A stretch of DNA of 64,000 bases from Quillaja saponaria (lineage: Eukaryota > Streptophyta > Magnoliopsida > Fabales > Quillajaceae). The notes under the pieces were generated by a model. It worked only from the letters and a program-made list of their open reading frames with translations, was not told the origin of the DNA and ran no database searches. The DNA is taken from contig CM055611.1 in assembly GCA_029379385.1 (NCBI GenBank), forward strand, positions 11,354,062 through 11,418,061, written 5' to 3'. Below are positions 1 to 12,969 of this stretch, in pieces; within the stretch, counting starts at the first letter, position 1, and the number at the start of each line of letters is the position of its first letter. Made by a program: the position numbers and the translations under genes.

Positions 1-188
1 GTATAATAATTGCTGTCCTGTCTGAAATGTATTACTTTAAGCCGAGAGTTAGCACTTCAGCCTATGTTCTCCCATAGGAGTGAAAAGATATATTAGCCAA
101 AGGATACTGTAGCATGATTCCTTTTTAAGCTGTCACTTCTTAAAGAGCTAGACTGAACAGTTTCGATTGTCTTATGAAAATCTTGTAG

Positions 189-3100
189 GTGTCCTTTTCT
201 AAACGCTTAAGGCTTCCTGCAAGCTCTGCAAATACGCAAGATCTGCTTCATCAGGTTTGGAGAATTGACAAGGATGAGTTTATGACTTCATTTGCAATTA
301 TGAGGTACTCCTCTGAGTCCTGTTTTTGTAAAAACCATTCTGGAAATTGTTTTCCTTTTCTTATTCATTTGTGTAATTTAACACGTGACATCATTTTTCA
401 AAGTTGATGCAATGTATTATGATAATTCACTCTTTACTTTTCTTGTAAAGGTTTAACCTTGTACAACTTTTCCTACAAAATGCACAAAGTAATCATCTGC
501 TGAAGATGATTGTGGACCTAGAGGTGAACTTTTGTTGCTTCCTTGGCTGTCTGGGAAACGTGGATACATACCTGCATAAGTGAGGCGTATCCGTGTTGGA
601 TACGTATTTGACATGGATAAGCCAATATATATTTCTTTTTAATTTTTATTACCTAACACGGGTAAAATTCGGCTTGGTACGGCTTCAATACAGTTGGATA
701 TGGCATTTTCTCAGTGAAGTTTGGTTTTTCTCAGATTTTTGTAGTATGAACCAATGGAACCCAAATCCCTCTTTCTCAGCTGTACTGATTTGCTTCGGCC
801 TTCAAGCATTTGGAGATATAGTACCTTGTCTTAAATTTTCTATTTCTCCTATTCACATAGAGTCACAGCCTCCCTTTCCCTACCTTGCTCTCACTGCCAC
901 GACTGTTTTGGGTCATGGGTTTTATTTTCTTAATTTTTTATATTTATAAATGAGGTTCTTTTTATCTTTCCACAATATGAATTGCACTTAATATATATAT
1001 ATTTTATATTTACTATTCTGTCAGTTCTTTTAATGGAATTTGTGATAAGTGGGATACTATTTTAGTCAGTTTTTTCATATTTATGTTGTATATGTTACTA
1101 TTTTTTATATTGTCCTTTATTTTTTTTTTATTGCCCAACTGTTAGACTATAATTATGATTTGAAATAAATATTTTTTATTGTTAACCCTTTCATTATTAG
1201 TATTTAAGTTATTTTTTATTTTTTATTTTTAATATATAGTAATTTTTTAAAATTATTTAATTTTATGTATACTGAACATGTCATATCCTTAGAAATTGCC
1301 ACATCTGATAAGTATTGAATCTGATACCCATATCCGTATTTGTGCTTAAAGTGGCTGTCAATGCTACCATCTTTTGCTTTATCATTTCTTGATGTGCCTG
1401 CTTCTTTGTTCCTTTTAGGCTCCTAGATTTGACAGTGGATGTATAGTCAGCCAGGATCCAGCAATATCATATGTCTGGTCAGAAAAGAGTTTAAATGATG
1501 ATCAGCGCAGAGCAATCTTAAAGGTTTTCTGAGAAGCTTATTATCTTCTGCTGATACCCCCGATACTATTGAGCAAATTGTCTTCTAGATTTATCATAGA
1601 AATGAACTGTTTCTTGTTGCTGTCCTCAATTTCCAATTAATTGCAAGTTTATTTATTATAGCAGTCTCTTATTGCAGATACTTACAGCAAAGGATTATGC
1701 TCTTATACTAGGGATGCCTGGAACTGGAAAGACATCCACCATGGTACATGCTGTGAAGGCCTTGTTGATAAGAGGAGCATCTATTCTGCTTACATCCTAC
1801 ACAAACTCAGCCGTTGATAATTTGCTTATCAAATTAAGATCTCAGGTCAACTCTATTCATGCTTTTCAAATTAGATTCTTAGTGGCTGCAATCTTGGAAC
1901 CGTTCACTTTATTTGAGCCAATAAAGATATATCACTAAGCAGAGAAATTGAGTTGGATTATCCTGTCTGTTTAGCAGCACATATTGCTCACAGACTATCT
2001 ATGATATTGAACAAAGTATCATAACTTACTCAGAAACTGAATGATTAGATAATCTTGTGATCTTAGAAAAAGGAAGAATGAAAACATCTATTATATGTAG
2101 TTTTCAGAAAGTGGAGAAGTCTTATGCTTTCATTACACCTTTGGTCTTCCACGTATCATGTTGTGTCAAGCTCAACTCAGCAAAATCTCAGTATATACAA
2201 ATGGACGGAGAAATCTTTTCTCCCTGTGAACTGTAACCTGGGACATAATGCAGCAGTTGTAGTTACGCCAAGCCACCTTGTATTCTTATTTCAGCCTTAT
2301 CTAGTTCTTATTGCATATTGATGAATTTATATTGATACAGGGCATTGACTTCCTACGCATTGGTAGACAAGAAGCTGTTCATGAGGAAGTTAGAGGACAT
2401 TGTTTTTCTGGTTAAGTTATTCAAATGTTAGGAGATTTCCTTTTAATATGTCAAATTTATAACTAATTTCCTTAGAGTTTCTGACAAGTGCTCCTATGAC
2501 AGCAATGAATATACAGAGTGTTGAAGACATCAAAATAAGGTTAGAACAAGTCAAAGTTGTTGCAGTTACTTGTCTGGGGATCACTAGTCCTGTGCTTGCC
2601 AACATGAGATTTGATGTATGCATTATGGATGAAGCTGGACAGACGACCCTCCCGGTATGTTGTGGTTTTGTATAATATTACTGTAAGTATGTAATGCTTG
2701 TCAGAATATGATACTCAGCAGCTACTTTGAATTGTAATGCAAACTATGTAGTAGATAGCATACACCTTGAAGGGATGAGAGGCTCGTAGGGTTTAATATT
2801 ATAGTTAAAACATTGAAGTGATTTAGAGAAACATTTGATAGCAAAATTCGATGGCCTTGACATAAATTTCTGCCTCCTCCTTCATTATGAAATTATCAAT
2901 CATGGTAGAAAATGGCAATAAATTTTTTCTTTCCAATGGGAGATGGGAAGTTATGTTAGTCCTTACCGGCCAATTCTAGAAAAAAAAAAAAAAAAAAAAA
3001 ATTGTCATATGGTGAAGCACCTTGGGCTTGAATTCATGTGGAGTGAATTGATATGACACCTGGTTCATCTTCATAGCTTACAAGGATTAACTTGCATCTT

Positions 3101-6100
3101 TCCATGTGCAACTAAAATTTGTATGCATCTGTGTGTCATGGGAGGAATATTAGCTGGCTTCATCTATTTGGACTATACAAAATTGAAGTGAGGTGCAAAA
3201 ATTATGTTTATCTATTCTATACGTGTAAAACATGCAAGAAAAGAAGATGGTGGATATGCATTGGCCAGGGTGTTTGAATGGCAGGATACAATGATAGAAT
3301 ATAAATGATTTTGATTCAATTTACTGCATATCAGGTGTCTCTGGGCCCGCTGACACTTGCTTCAACATTTGTACTTGTTGGTGATCATTATCAGCTACCT
3401 CCTCTGGTCCAGGTATATACATTAAGAAAATTATTTCTAATTGGTTAGCATAGAATGTTGCTTTAACTTTTGACCTTTTGCGACTTGTGATTTCTAGAGT
3501 ACAGAGGCTCGAGAGAATGGCATGGGAATAAGTTTGTTTTGTAGGCTTTCTGAAGCACATCCCCATTCAATTTCAGCACTACAGAGCCAGGTTAACCTAA
3601 CTTGCGAGTGGATTTATTAATGGTCGACTCTTTTGTTGGTACACATTCTTTACCTGCTTGACTTACATAGAGTTGAATTATGCAGTACCGCATGTGTCAA
3701 GATATTATGGAGCTATCAAATGCACTGATATATGGTGATAGATTGCGGTGTGGTTCCCCTGAGATAGCGAATGCACAACTTAAGCTTTCTTGCTTAAAGA
3801 ATTGTTCATCGTGGCTAAAAGAGGCAAGACTATTTCTCTTTCTGTGCAAGTCTAATGATTAATTGTCATGTTCTTATGTTTTATGTAGAATTGAGCTGTA
3901 ACAGTTATGTCATTCTCATTTGCAGTAACTTAACCTTTCTTTCTTGATTTTTGCATTAATCCGTAATTTTGTTAATATCCAAATCAAATGTCTGGAAGAA
4001 GCTAAATGTTGGTCCATGAGATAAATGAAAGAACAAACAAATCCATCTTGGCTCGGCTTGTTTGGATGCTGCCTCGATTTAGGAGTGCTTGAGCTACATG
4101 TGCTTGTAGGGGTGTGAAGGAACCGACCCACACCGACAAACTGACCCGCAATAACTGAAAACTGAGAAGACCAGATATCAAAATATTTTGATCGGTTGAA
4201 GTTTCTTCAAAATGTTGGGGTTAGGCACTTTTTTGGTTCCCTCCAAAGTAAATTGTTGGGTGATTGACCCGACTGACTAGATTTAGGATATATGCGTTTT
4301 CAACTTTTTTAAACATATTTATGTAATGTCTTACACTTTTGAGATAGCAAAATTGTAATGGGTATGAGGACAAGTCCATGTAGACTTTCAACACACTCAA
4401 GCCACTCTTAATCAATTCACATTTGTATTTTCTTGGTCAACCAATTCAAAATCAACCCACCTCTTAGTCTCTTCTGTTCTTGCATTTAAGGGTTTCGTAA
4501 TTAGAGCCTTTGCAAGCGGTTGCGGCTACCCACTTGCTAGTGTGACAATGCGTTTGGAACCTCCAACCTTGGTTGTTGATGTTTTGAGTAATTCAAAAGC
4601 TTTGTGACAGAGATTAAAAACTCTAACATGGGTTAAAGAAAACTTTCGAAATTATCCTTACACAAGATTTCTCAGTTGGTCTGATCTTCAGTGTGAATTC
4701 ATGATTTATTGATGCAGTTGATTATTTTATTTGGGCTTTAGTTAACTCTTTATGCTTTCTTCTCTCTTTTTGTTTTAGGATTCAGAATTCGATCACACAA
4801 CTTGCTCTACCTTTAGGTTGGGGAATTATTATTTTTTGATAGGGGTTGTTTCTTAGGCTGAAATATCGATCAACCGAACTGCAACCAATTGGAACTTCTA
4901 TTATTAGACTCTTACGATTCACAAGTCGATTCAATTTAGCACTTAAATGATACGTATAGCATGGGTGAATTGAAAAAGCTCAAGAATCATACATGAACCG
5001 GCCGAATAGATTGAGTCGTACGAGTCACCACTGAATCAAACATCCTAAGAAAGACTTAGATCCAGTGACCCTCAAATTTAAAAAAACCCAAAAAGGTTTT
5101 TGCCCAATTTTTTTGTGGAAAACTTTTATGCTTCACCTTACGCACACTAATGGGTTTGTTAGGAGAGAAACCTTCATAAAGATTGCAACTTTTTGACATG
5201 TACACAGAAGGTTGCAAGGCTTATCGATCGGAGAAACTTAGAAGTCTACTTCAGCAATGCATGCCCAGTTTTTATTCTTTAACATTTCTTTATTTTTCCA
5301 ACATGTACCAAGAGACTCTGTTCTTTCCTCTATTTCTAAGTTGTATAGATGAGAGCTATTGGGTGTCAAATTCTTTTTTATTGCCGGTGAGAGAGAAGCT
5401 CTGTAAAGAATCTCTTGGATTTTGATTTTTTTTTTGGAAGTACTAATTTTATTTTTGCTTACTCAATTAAGTAGAACTTGCACATTTCCTAATTTTAGTT
5501 GGTGTTGGCATTGGATTATATCCCTGCCACATCTTTTAAAATTGTTAGTGTTACTATTCTTGCTAATTTTTAAAAAAATTTAGTAGTATTTCTTTGATTT
5601 AAATGCAAAAACTACCAGTCTTTTATATTCTTCTTGAACTACAAGAAATAAAATAATTATAACAACAAGAACGAAAATCTTCACTTCCCTTCCCTTAAAA
5701 GATACAAATATTAGATGTCTAATTATAATTTAATATTTATTTTGAGAATTTATACTAAATCATACTAAATACAATATTCATTATTCTCAAAATTAGAATT
5801 TTGATTCACGAGTCGAATCTCGATTTGACAACTATGGTTGAAAGATTTAGAATACTGATAGAGTCGGTTGTTCAAATTTTTCGACTATTTCAAGTTATCG
5901 ACATGCTTAGGTCTGTGTTTAATGCCTACAACTAAATCGAGCCGAGCTTATGCACACCCCTATGTGCTTGACCCCAATTTATGCGGAGCTAAAATGTATT
6001 CTTTCTTGATATCGTGCAAGCTACATTGAAAAGAGATAAAACCCTAGATTTTTGTAGGAACCATTTGAGGCTCCAAGTAAAAAAAAAGGCTACGAAATTA

Positions 6101-9100
6101 AATAAATATTATTGAAAACCAAGTTTTCCTAATTCATTTACGGCTTTTATAGGCAACAATGTACTTGCTCTGCAAGCGAAGGATCTTCTACAATAACTCA
6201 TTAGAACTCCAATTCTACCATTATTATACCAAAATATTCTAGAAAATAGCAAATAAAATCCAAAAAATTATGACCTAAGAAAATTACTAAAAATACAAAA
6301 TATGATTATAACTAACCTATATTATCTGTCCTGCATCACTGATAGAAGTAGGGGCAATTGGGACTCTTAAGAAAGCTTCTATAGCCCAGATTGAGGTAGC
6401 AGACAACCTATGTAAGACTTATCGCATGCCAACCCCTACATAACTACACATCAAGCACAACCTTTGGTTCTCACACTCAGGTCTTCTTTCTACATGGTTA
6501 ATTATGTGCCTATTCTTCTTACTCATTGGTTCTATTCCTGATTCATAACTAGAAAGTTTCTCTATCCCTTTGCTAATCAGGGCTAAAACTCCAGAAATTA
6601 GAAATGCCAAAATAGAAATAACACTTGATATTATTAGAAATTCCCAAATAATATCAGTACTTTGCTTTCAGTTCTTTCAATTTTATGTATTTGTAATTTT
6701 CTGTTGTAGCTTCTAGAGATTTTTTGTTTGAGGCTACTCTTTATATGCAAATATAACTCATGAAACGCATCTGAGGAGTAACTTGGGACATCAATCATTA
6801 TGGTCATGCCTATTATTAGTTTTTCTACCTACACAGATATTACAATATGTACTGTTATGTGGTGCACTTTCTTCTTTCATCAAGATCTCTAGGCATGTCA
6901 AAGTTCAATGTAGAATAACACTTTTCTAGGTGCTGTTGCTCTAAACTATTATTGGGCTATGGGTCACCTAATTTTTCCTATGTAACTTAAACCCCAGTTC
7001 TATTCATGTATCCTTTTAGAAAATGCCCATAGGAGTAATTTTGAACAAACTATGTTTACTGTATTATTTTTAAATCCTTAATGTTTCATTTTCTTTATCT
7101 TTTGTTGCGTAACACATGATCGTTTTCATAATTTAGGTTATCTAGAGTTTATATACCATTTCCCCCTTATTGATTAAGGAAAAAAAAAAAAAATTCCTTG
7201 CAAAGACTAGAATTTTTAACCTTGAATATCACAAATTTAAGAGCACAATAATATTCGAGTGAGTTATTTTCAATTTTGTATAGGGATGGCAAAGGTTGTA
7301 ATGGGGCAATATTCTTGTCAAGCCACCTGTAAAAATGTTTTATTTGTTGTATCTGTCATCTACTTTTAATAAGAGTAGGTTTTGCTTCCTCGCCACCTGA
7401 TCTGTTAAGGGGTTTTTCATTCATGTGCCAAACCCACCCCCATTCATATAGAAATATTAATCTGTTAAATTTCTATCCTACATTAATTTGAACTTGCTTC
7501 TGTTTTTTGTTGCAGGCTTTAAATCCTCGCAGACCAGTGATATTTATAGATACTGGTTGGTAAAATATTAGCTTCTGTTTTCTTGTTACCTGTCTTGCTT
7601 TTGCTATGTGATTATTGTACTTTAATAAATTTTTCTTTTCCTTCTTAGATAAGTTGGCCTGCTTTTGAGGCAAAAGATCACAATGTTGTTAATAACCCAA
7701 TTGAAGCAAGCATAATTGCAAAGGTATGTCTGTATCTTCAACATAATGTTGATAACTTATATGGCAAGAAACTTATATTGCTTATCTCATACTCAGTAGT
7801 TCAGGCCATGAGTTATGACATGCTTAGGGATTTTGATGAATTCATTCTTCATTCTGCTTGTATTAGATTGCAGTAGAACTAGTCAACTGCGGAGTTGAAG
7901 GAGAACAAATCGGTGTTATTACCCCCTACAATTCCCAGGCCAATCTTATCCGCAATGCTATTCACGTAGCTTCTTTGGAGATACATACTATTGACAAATA
8001 CCAGGTCTGAATCATATGCATGCTTCTGTTCGTATTTTGTATTTGGTTTATCAAGAGGATCCTCTGAATCTGTTGACATTTTGACATTTTTCACGGGGGT
8101 TAAATGTCTAATCAGTTTAGGGCCATAATTGTATCATCTCACTCGTATTTATTATGCGTCACTTCCTTTGTTTCTGCTTTCTACTTTTTCATCTAAATTA
8201 CACAAAGTTGAAATATTCAAATTTGTCAACCAGGCATGTGAGTATTGCATATTATAAGGCACCTGTTTCTTTGTCCAGGGAAGAGATAAGGACTGCATAC
8301 TGGTGTCCTTTGTGAGGTCTAGTGAAAATCCAAGGTGCTGCACTTCTTCTCTGCTTGGAGATTGGCACAGGATAAATGTTGCTCTCACTCGTGCCAAGGT
8401 AGGTATCATCACCATTGCTCTGGCCACATAGTTATCTTGTCATACAGATTTTACAACGTTAACAGGTTTAAATGATATGCATGTGTATAGTTCAGTTAGC
8501 AATATTTTCTCAACTTGGTATTTTTAAATTCAACATCAATAAATATTTGACCCACCATAAGTGAGTTTTTACTAGAGTGAATTATATGATTTATTGTACT
8601 TTTGTTGTCTAAAAAGAGAACCGGCTTGACAGTTTCTTAAGGTCTAACTAGCAATGCATCAAACAGTAACTCTTAAAATAAAATGATTAGTTAAAAATTG
8701 ATTATTTCTAATTTTTGTTATTTCATTCTATTGGTTTTAGGGTGAATGTTTCTATTACTATTATCAATGTGGTACTTTTTTGCTTGGTATTGGTATCTAG
8801 AAGTAAGATGTTTTGAACTTCTGATCATTCAGTAAAATATCCATGGCCTATACATACAGCTATTAGTTCATTTGTCTTGTGTCCTAAAATGCCGGCACGT
8901 AACCTCCCAAAACGAAACAGAAGAGTTTTCTATTAGCAACTTAAGAAAGACCGGATTACGTGTGATGAACTCGTTGTCAGATTGTTCTTGGTGACCATCT
9001 GTGTAAATTTTTGTATGCACAGAAAAAGCTGATCATGGTGGGTTCTTGCATAACTCTATCAAAGGTTCCGCTACTTAAGCTTCTCATAAAGAAGATTGGA

Positions 9101-9181
9101 GAGCAATCGGAAATTTTGAGTGTATCTAAAACGGATATCTCCCTAAATGGAGAGCTAAAAAGATGCTCTCAATTCAGATGA
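189..9181 (+). CDS. DNA2: DNA2 nuclease/helicase, C-terminal helicase half (5' end outside window)
   Basis: DNA2 (JHS1 in Arabidopsis) is a nuclear 5'-3' helicase with flap nuclease that processes Okazaki fragments and resected ends. Exons read as 189-304, 451-523, 1419-1523, 1678-1845, 2341-2410, 2503-2654, 3335-3412, 3498-3590, 3686-3823, 7516-7559, 7654-7723, 7867-8004, 8279-8398 and 9023-9181 (TGA). They join in frame to 507 codons with no internal stop. All superfamily 1 Upf1-like motifs are present: Walker [11 protein letters not shown] (about residue 110), TNSAVDN, Walker B DEAGQ (about 220), [10 protein letters not shown] (about 240), the QYRM segment, TIDKYQGRDKD (about 415) and NVALTRAK (about 450). 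The nuclease half must lie upstream of the window. Splice sites are GT-AG except the GC donor at 3824. The 7559/7654 junction is the least certain: it keeps the frame, while the neighbouring acceptor after 7648 gives a stop. Bases 1-188 look intronic. Large introns hold only chance reading frames and a transposon. Confidence 0.93.
3824..7515 (+). other. Large GC-AG intron of DNA2
   Basis: Exon 3686-3823 ends in AAAGAG and is followed directly by GCAAGA; the acceptor TTGCAG ends at 7515. Only this junction joins the conserved segment ending SSWLKE to [13 protein letters not shown] in frame, so the donor is GC rather than GT. The strong AG|GCAAG context is typical of the minority GC-AG class of the major spliceosome. 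At 3692 bases it is by far the largest intron of the visible gene, and half of it is a hAT-type insertion. Confidence 0.75.
4107..5962. mobile_element. Non-autonomous hAT-type element in DNA2 intron
   Basis: The element starts TAGGGGTGTG and ends CACACCCCTA, a perfect 10-bp terminal inverted repeat. It is flanked by identical 8-bp direct repeats TGTGCTTG at 4099-4106 and 5963-5970. An 8-bp target duplication is the mark of the hAT superfamily, and TAGGGGTGT-like ends are usual for plant hAT relatives. The 1856-bp interior has no long reading frame, so it would have needed a transposase supplied elsewhere. It lies inside the GC-AG intron and does not touch coding sequence. Confidence 0.8.
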
Positions 9182-9279
9182 TTATAACGTTTCCATTTTT
9201 GCATCTTTGCTAATTGGAAGGTTAGTTCCCAATTGTTCTTTTTCCTAGAATAGTTAGGTTATTATTGTATCATTTGTTT

Positions 9280-9285
9280 AATAAA
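9280..9285 (+). terminator. Candidate polyadenylation signal of DNA2
   Basis: AATAAA lies about 100 bases after the DNA2 stop codon in a T-rich context, with a second AATAAA near 9336. Position and motif fit a plant near-upstream element, but plant signals are loose and no cleavage site can be proved from sequence. Confidence 0.35.
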
Positions 9286-9939
9286 AATATCGTGTATAGG
9301 AAAAACAATAATTTTGTAATGGCTACAAAGTGTAAATAAAGAAAAAAAGAAACAGCAATCCTCAAGCTAACTTAATCTTGGATGATAATTCAGTTATATG
9401 TGTAATGCTAAATAAATTTTTTAAGCCTTCTATTTGATTGGATTAGAGAGAGGTAGATTAGTCGAGATATTTATAAATTGACTTGACTTGGGCATCATAT
9501 GATTATATGATTGTTATAAAAAATAATAATAAATTAGTAAGTTATTGTCAAAAATTATTGTCCCAAATTACATCTTATAGTTTATTTTATTTTGATTAGA
9601 TGAATTATGTAAATACAACTATCTTGAAAGTAGACAGTAAGGTTGTATTTGATGCATGGATAGGATAATATAAGATAAAATATGCTATAAAGATTAGGAT
9701 GGGAAAATAAGTATTTGTCTTATATAGTGTTTGGTGCATGGTATGATAAAATATAAGATATGACTAAATTATTTTTATTAACTGTTTGGTTTGGTGCATA
9801 CATTTTTATTTTATTTTTGTAAAATTGTCCCAGAATAATCATATAAATTTATTTGTTTTAAATTTTTTCATATATATATATATACATTAATTTATTCTAA
9901 TTTCTTATATTTTTTATTTTATTTTTAAGATTATTCTAA

Positions 9940-10320
9940 TTTTCATATATGATCATAACTAATTTAAAAATATATTATAATAATTATCATAATACAAAAT
10001 ATTTTTAAAATAATATTTTTATAAATTTATATATTTTATTTCTTTTTCATATATATATATGATCATAACTATTTTAAAAAATATATTATAGTAATTATCA
10101 TAATAATAAATATTCTTCAAATAATATTTTTATAAATTTTTTAACATAATGTTGTCTTCCAATATTTTTTCTTTGTTTAAAAAAGAAAGAAAGATGGTAA
10201 GTGAAATAAAGTCACCAACTCTTTTATAATTTTGCAATATGTATATATATGATCATAATTATTTAAAAAAATGTTATAGTAATTATTATAATACAAAATA
10301 TTTTTATAAATTATTTACAT
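9940..10320. repeat. Three diverged copies of an AT-rich unit
   Basis: A block beginning ATATATGATCATAACTA and running into TTATAGTAATTATCATAATA and AATATTTTTATAAATTT occurs at about 9944, 10056 and 10247. Copies differ by small indels and have irregular spacing (about 110 and 190 bases), so this is an old local amplification rather than a regular satellite. Confidence 0.6.
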
Positions 10321-10346
10321 TATATGTTGTCTTCAATATTTTTTCT

Positions 10347-10350
<4 letters not shown>

Positions 10351-10380
<30 letters not shown>
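10351..10380. repeat. A30 homopolymer
   Basis: Thirty A residues in a row. It could be the tail of a decayed retroposon, but no element body is recognisable upstream. Confidence 0.8.
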
Positions 10381-10385
<5 letters not shown>

Positions 10386-12969
10386 GAAAATTACACTTAG
10401 AGGCAAATGAAATGAAGTCATCAACACTTTTTTTTTTTTTTTCAAAAATAAAAATGAGACTTATTGATGATCAAACAGGGTTGGCGGAGAAGGGAGATTG
10501 GATTGGGATAATTTGAATTTTTTTTTATTTTGATTAATTTTTTATTTATTTTATTTGTTATAATACCATCATTAATCTAAAGATAGAATAATCATATTTC
10601 AACATAATTAACTTATATTTAAAAAAAATTTGTCCTATCAAATGGCTTCAACTAAAGAATTGATTAGAATGAATAAAATATATCTCATTTGATTTTCTTA
10701 TCTAGCTTGCCAAACATACCATAATGAGTATCCATCAGACTTCTTTATGTGTATGAAGTGTATGTGGATCTTTTTCTTTTCTCTTTTGCAAGAAAGAATT
10801 TGTTGAATCTGAAAAAAAATAAAATGATAATATAGTGAAAAGATAATAATAGCTTTATAAATTAAAGTGGAAAATTATATTTTGATTGGCCATAAGAGTC
10901 CATAATGGCTTGTATTATAAAATAATGTGGATACAAAAAATAAACCGAAACAGCAGATAAATTGATTTACATTGTCTTAACCCATTGTAATTAGTTCAAC
11001 TGAAAAAATCATCTAGTAAATTTGTTGTCTATTGATGTTTTCAATCAGTAGAATTGTCGTATATTTTGATTGTCTACTTATGTTTTCAATCATCTAGTAA
11101 ATTTGTTGTCTACTGATGAAAAAAATATTTTGAATGTCATTAGAATTGTTTGACACAAAATTCCAATGTATGTGTAATGTTATCATTCAACACATAATAA
11201 CTTTAACCTCCTTTAAATTATTTTAAAATTACACGAATTTTTTTATTATTTATTTATAATTGTCAAATTTACATTTACTTAATAGATAGATATAAATTAT
11301 AAATTTTAGAAAGAGATGTAACATCTGTGTAATATCAATATAATTTAAGAAAGATTTATGTAATTTATTCTCAGTAGTGTAAAAGTGAATGATATTTGAT
11401 AAAGTCATGAGAATGATAGATGCATGCATTGGCCCTTACAAGTAGAGATTGGAATTTTCAGAAAGCATCATCCATAAGTGAACGTAACCAAGTTGTATAA
11501 GTTAGAGCTAGAGTTAGACCCGCAAGCTGCTAGGGTTGAATTTAAGTATAATAATTTAATCCTAGGTGATATAAAATAAGATGTTTTCCTTTTTTTCAAT
11601 TTATTTTGGTAAAATTAATGAAGTTTTATTTACTTTTTTTAGATTCTGAAAATGTCCTATAATGATTGTATGGGATATAATAAGCCGTTGTTTTAATTTT
11701 TTTTTTTAATTCAAAACAAGTCCTTTAACCCATATCAATACATATTACATATAGTAATAATTATACTTCTACTCTTTAGTTCATAAGCCATCAAATTTTA
11801 GTTTATCTCAAATTCAACTTACTTTTGAAAAGAGAAAAATTTTAATTTTTTTTTAATAAAAAGTTTTGTTTTTCTTAATTTAATTATAATAAATTGTGTA
11901 TGAAAAAAAATAATAAAAAAATAAGAATAAAATCATATTCTCAAAACGGTTCTAAAAAATTGTAACTCTCGTAATATCTTTTTTGTTTCTTCATTTTAAC
12001 TTGGATATTTTAATTTATTGTGAACTTTGGTTAATTAAAACAATTTAAATTTTTTTTTTTTTTTGGGGACATGATTTCTATTATTATCCTTGTAACTAAT
12101 TTTTTTTTTCTTATTAATGATTTATTATAATTATATTTAAGAAAAATAATACTTTTATAATTAAAATAAATTTTTACTTTTGAAAATTGAGTTATAATTT
12201 TAGAGTTTTATTTTTCAAAAATTATAGTTTTTAGTATTGTATTCTTATCATATTGAAGATAAATGATGTTTTTACAAAAGAAAAAATTCACTTTTTAATA
12301 TAAGTTGATTCGCTGTATTGTAAAACAATTATACATTTCAAAACTAAATTTGAAGGTCTTATCACCTAAAAGGTAATATTGGTACTCTATGTATTATTAT
12401 GGGTACAATAAATAAAATATTTAGGGTGGCTTTATTGTCACAGCCAATTTAATTTCTTCAGAATCATAGCTTATTTATTGGCATGAGTTTCTCTTTTCTT
12501 CAAATATTCTTATTTACTCTATTTGATTTATATTATATTATTAAATATTAAGGTCCCTGTTCAGTATACAGATTACAAAAGTTAGATTAATGGTAAAATT
12601 CTCTCTTTATTATTTCTCTTTCCTACTTTTCTATTTTTATTAAGTTTTTTATTTTTTATTTTTTACTATACTACTTTTCTTAAACTCTTCAACTATTTTT
12701 GGTATTTGTTTTCAATTCATTTTAAAATTCTAATATATTTTTTGAAATTTATTTTCTTTTTACTCCATACAATTTTTTTACTATAGTTTCTCGTCAATTA
12801 TATTTTTAAACTAAAATTTGATTTTATTTTTTTGTTAAAATAAAATATTCTAGTGTACTTTTGCCTTAGAGTAATAAATGTTGTATATATATTTTAATAT
12901 TAGTGTTAAGTTTGTATGTTCTAATAATAAAACCAAAAAATATTTAGTGAAAAACATATATAAGAGAAA

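Larger units (their letters stand above)
9642..10722. mobile_element. Possible MITE with imperfect inverted ends
   Basis: The left end near 9642 reads GGTTGTATTTGATGCATGG and the right end near 10722, reverse-complemented, reads GGTATGTTTGGCAAGCTAG; both continue into GATAAGA/GATAGGA-like sequence. Such GG-TGTTTGG ends recall plant PIF/Harbinger MITEs. No clean 3-bp target duplication is visible, and the interior is AT-rich with internal repeats, so this is tentative. The rest of 9286-12969 is AT-rich DNA without genes. Confidence 0.3.

Noticed and set aside
593..949. 118-codon + frame
   Set aside because: It lies wholly inside a DNA2 intron, has low-complexity Phe/Leu-rich text and no splice support.
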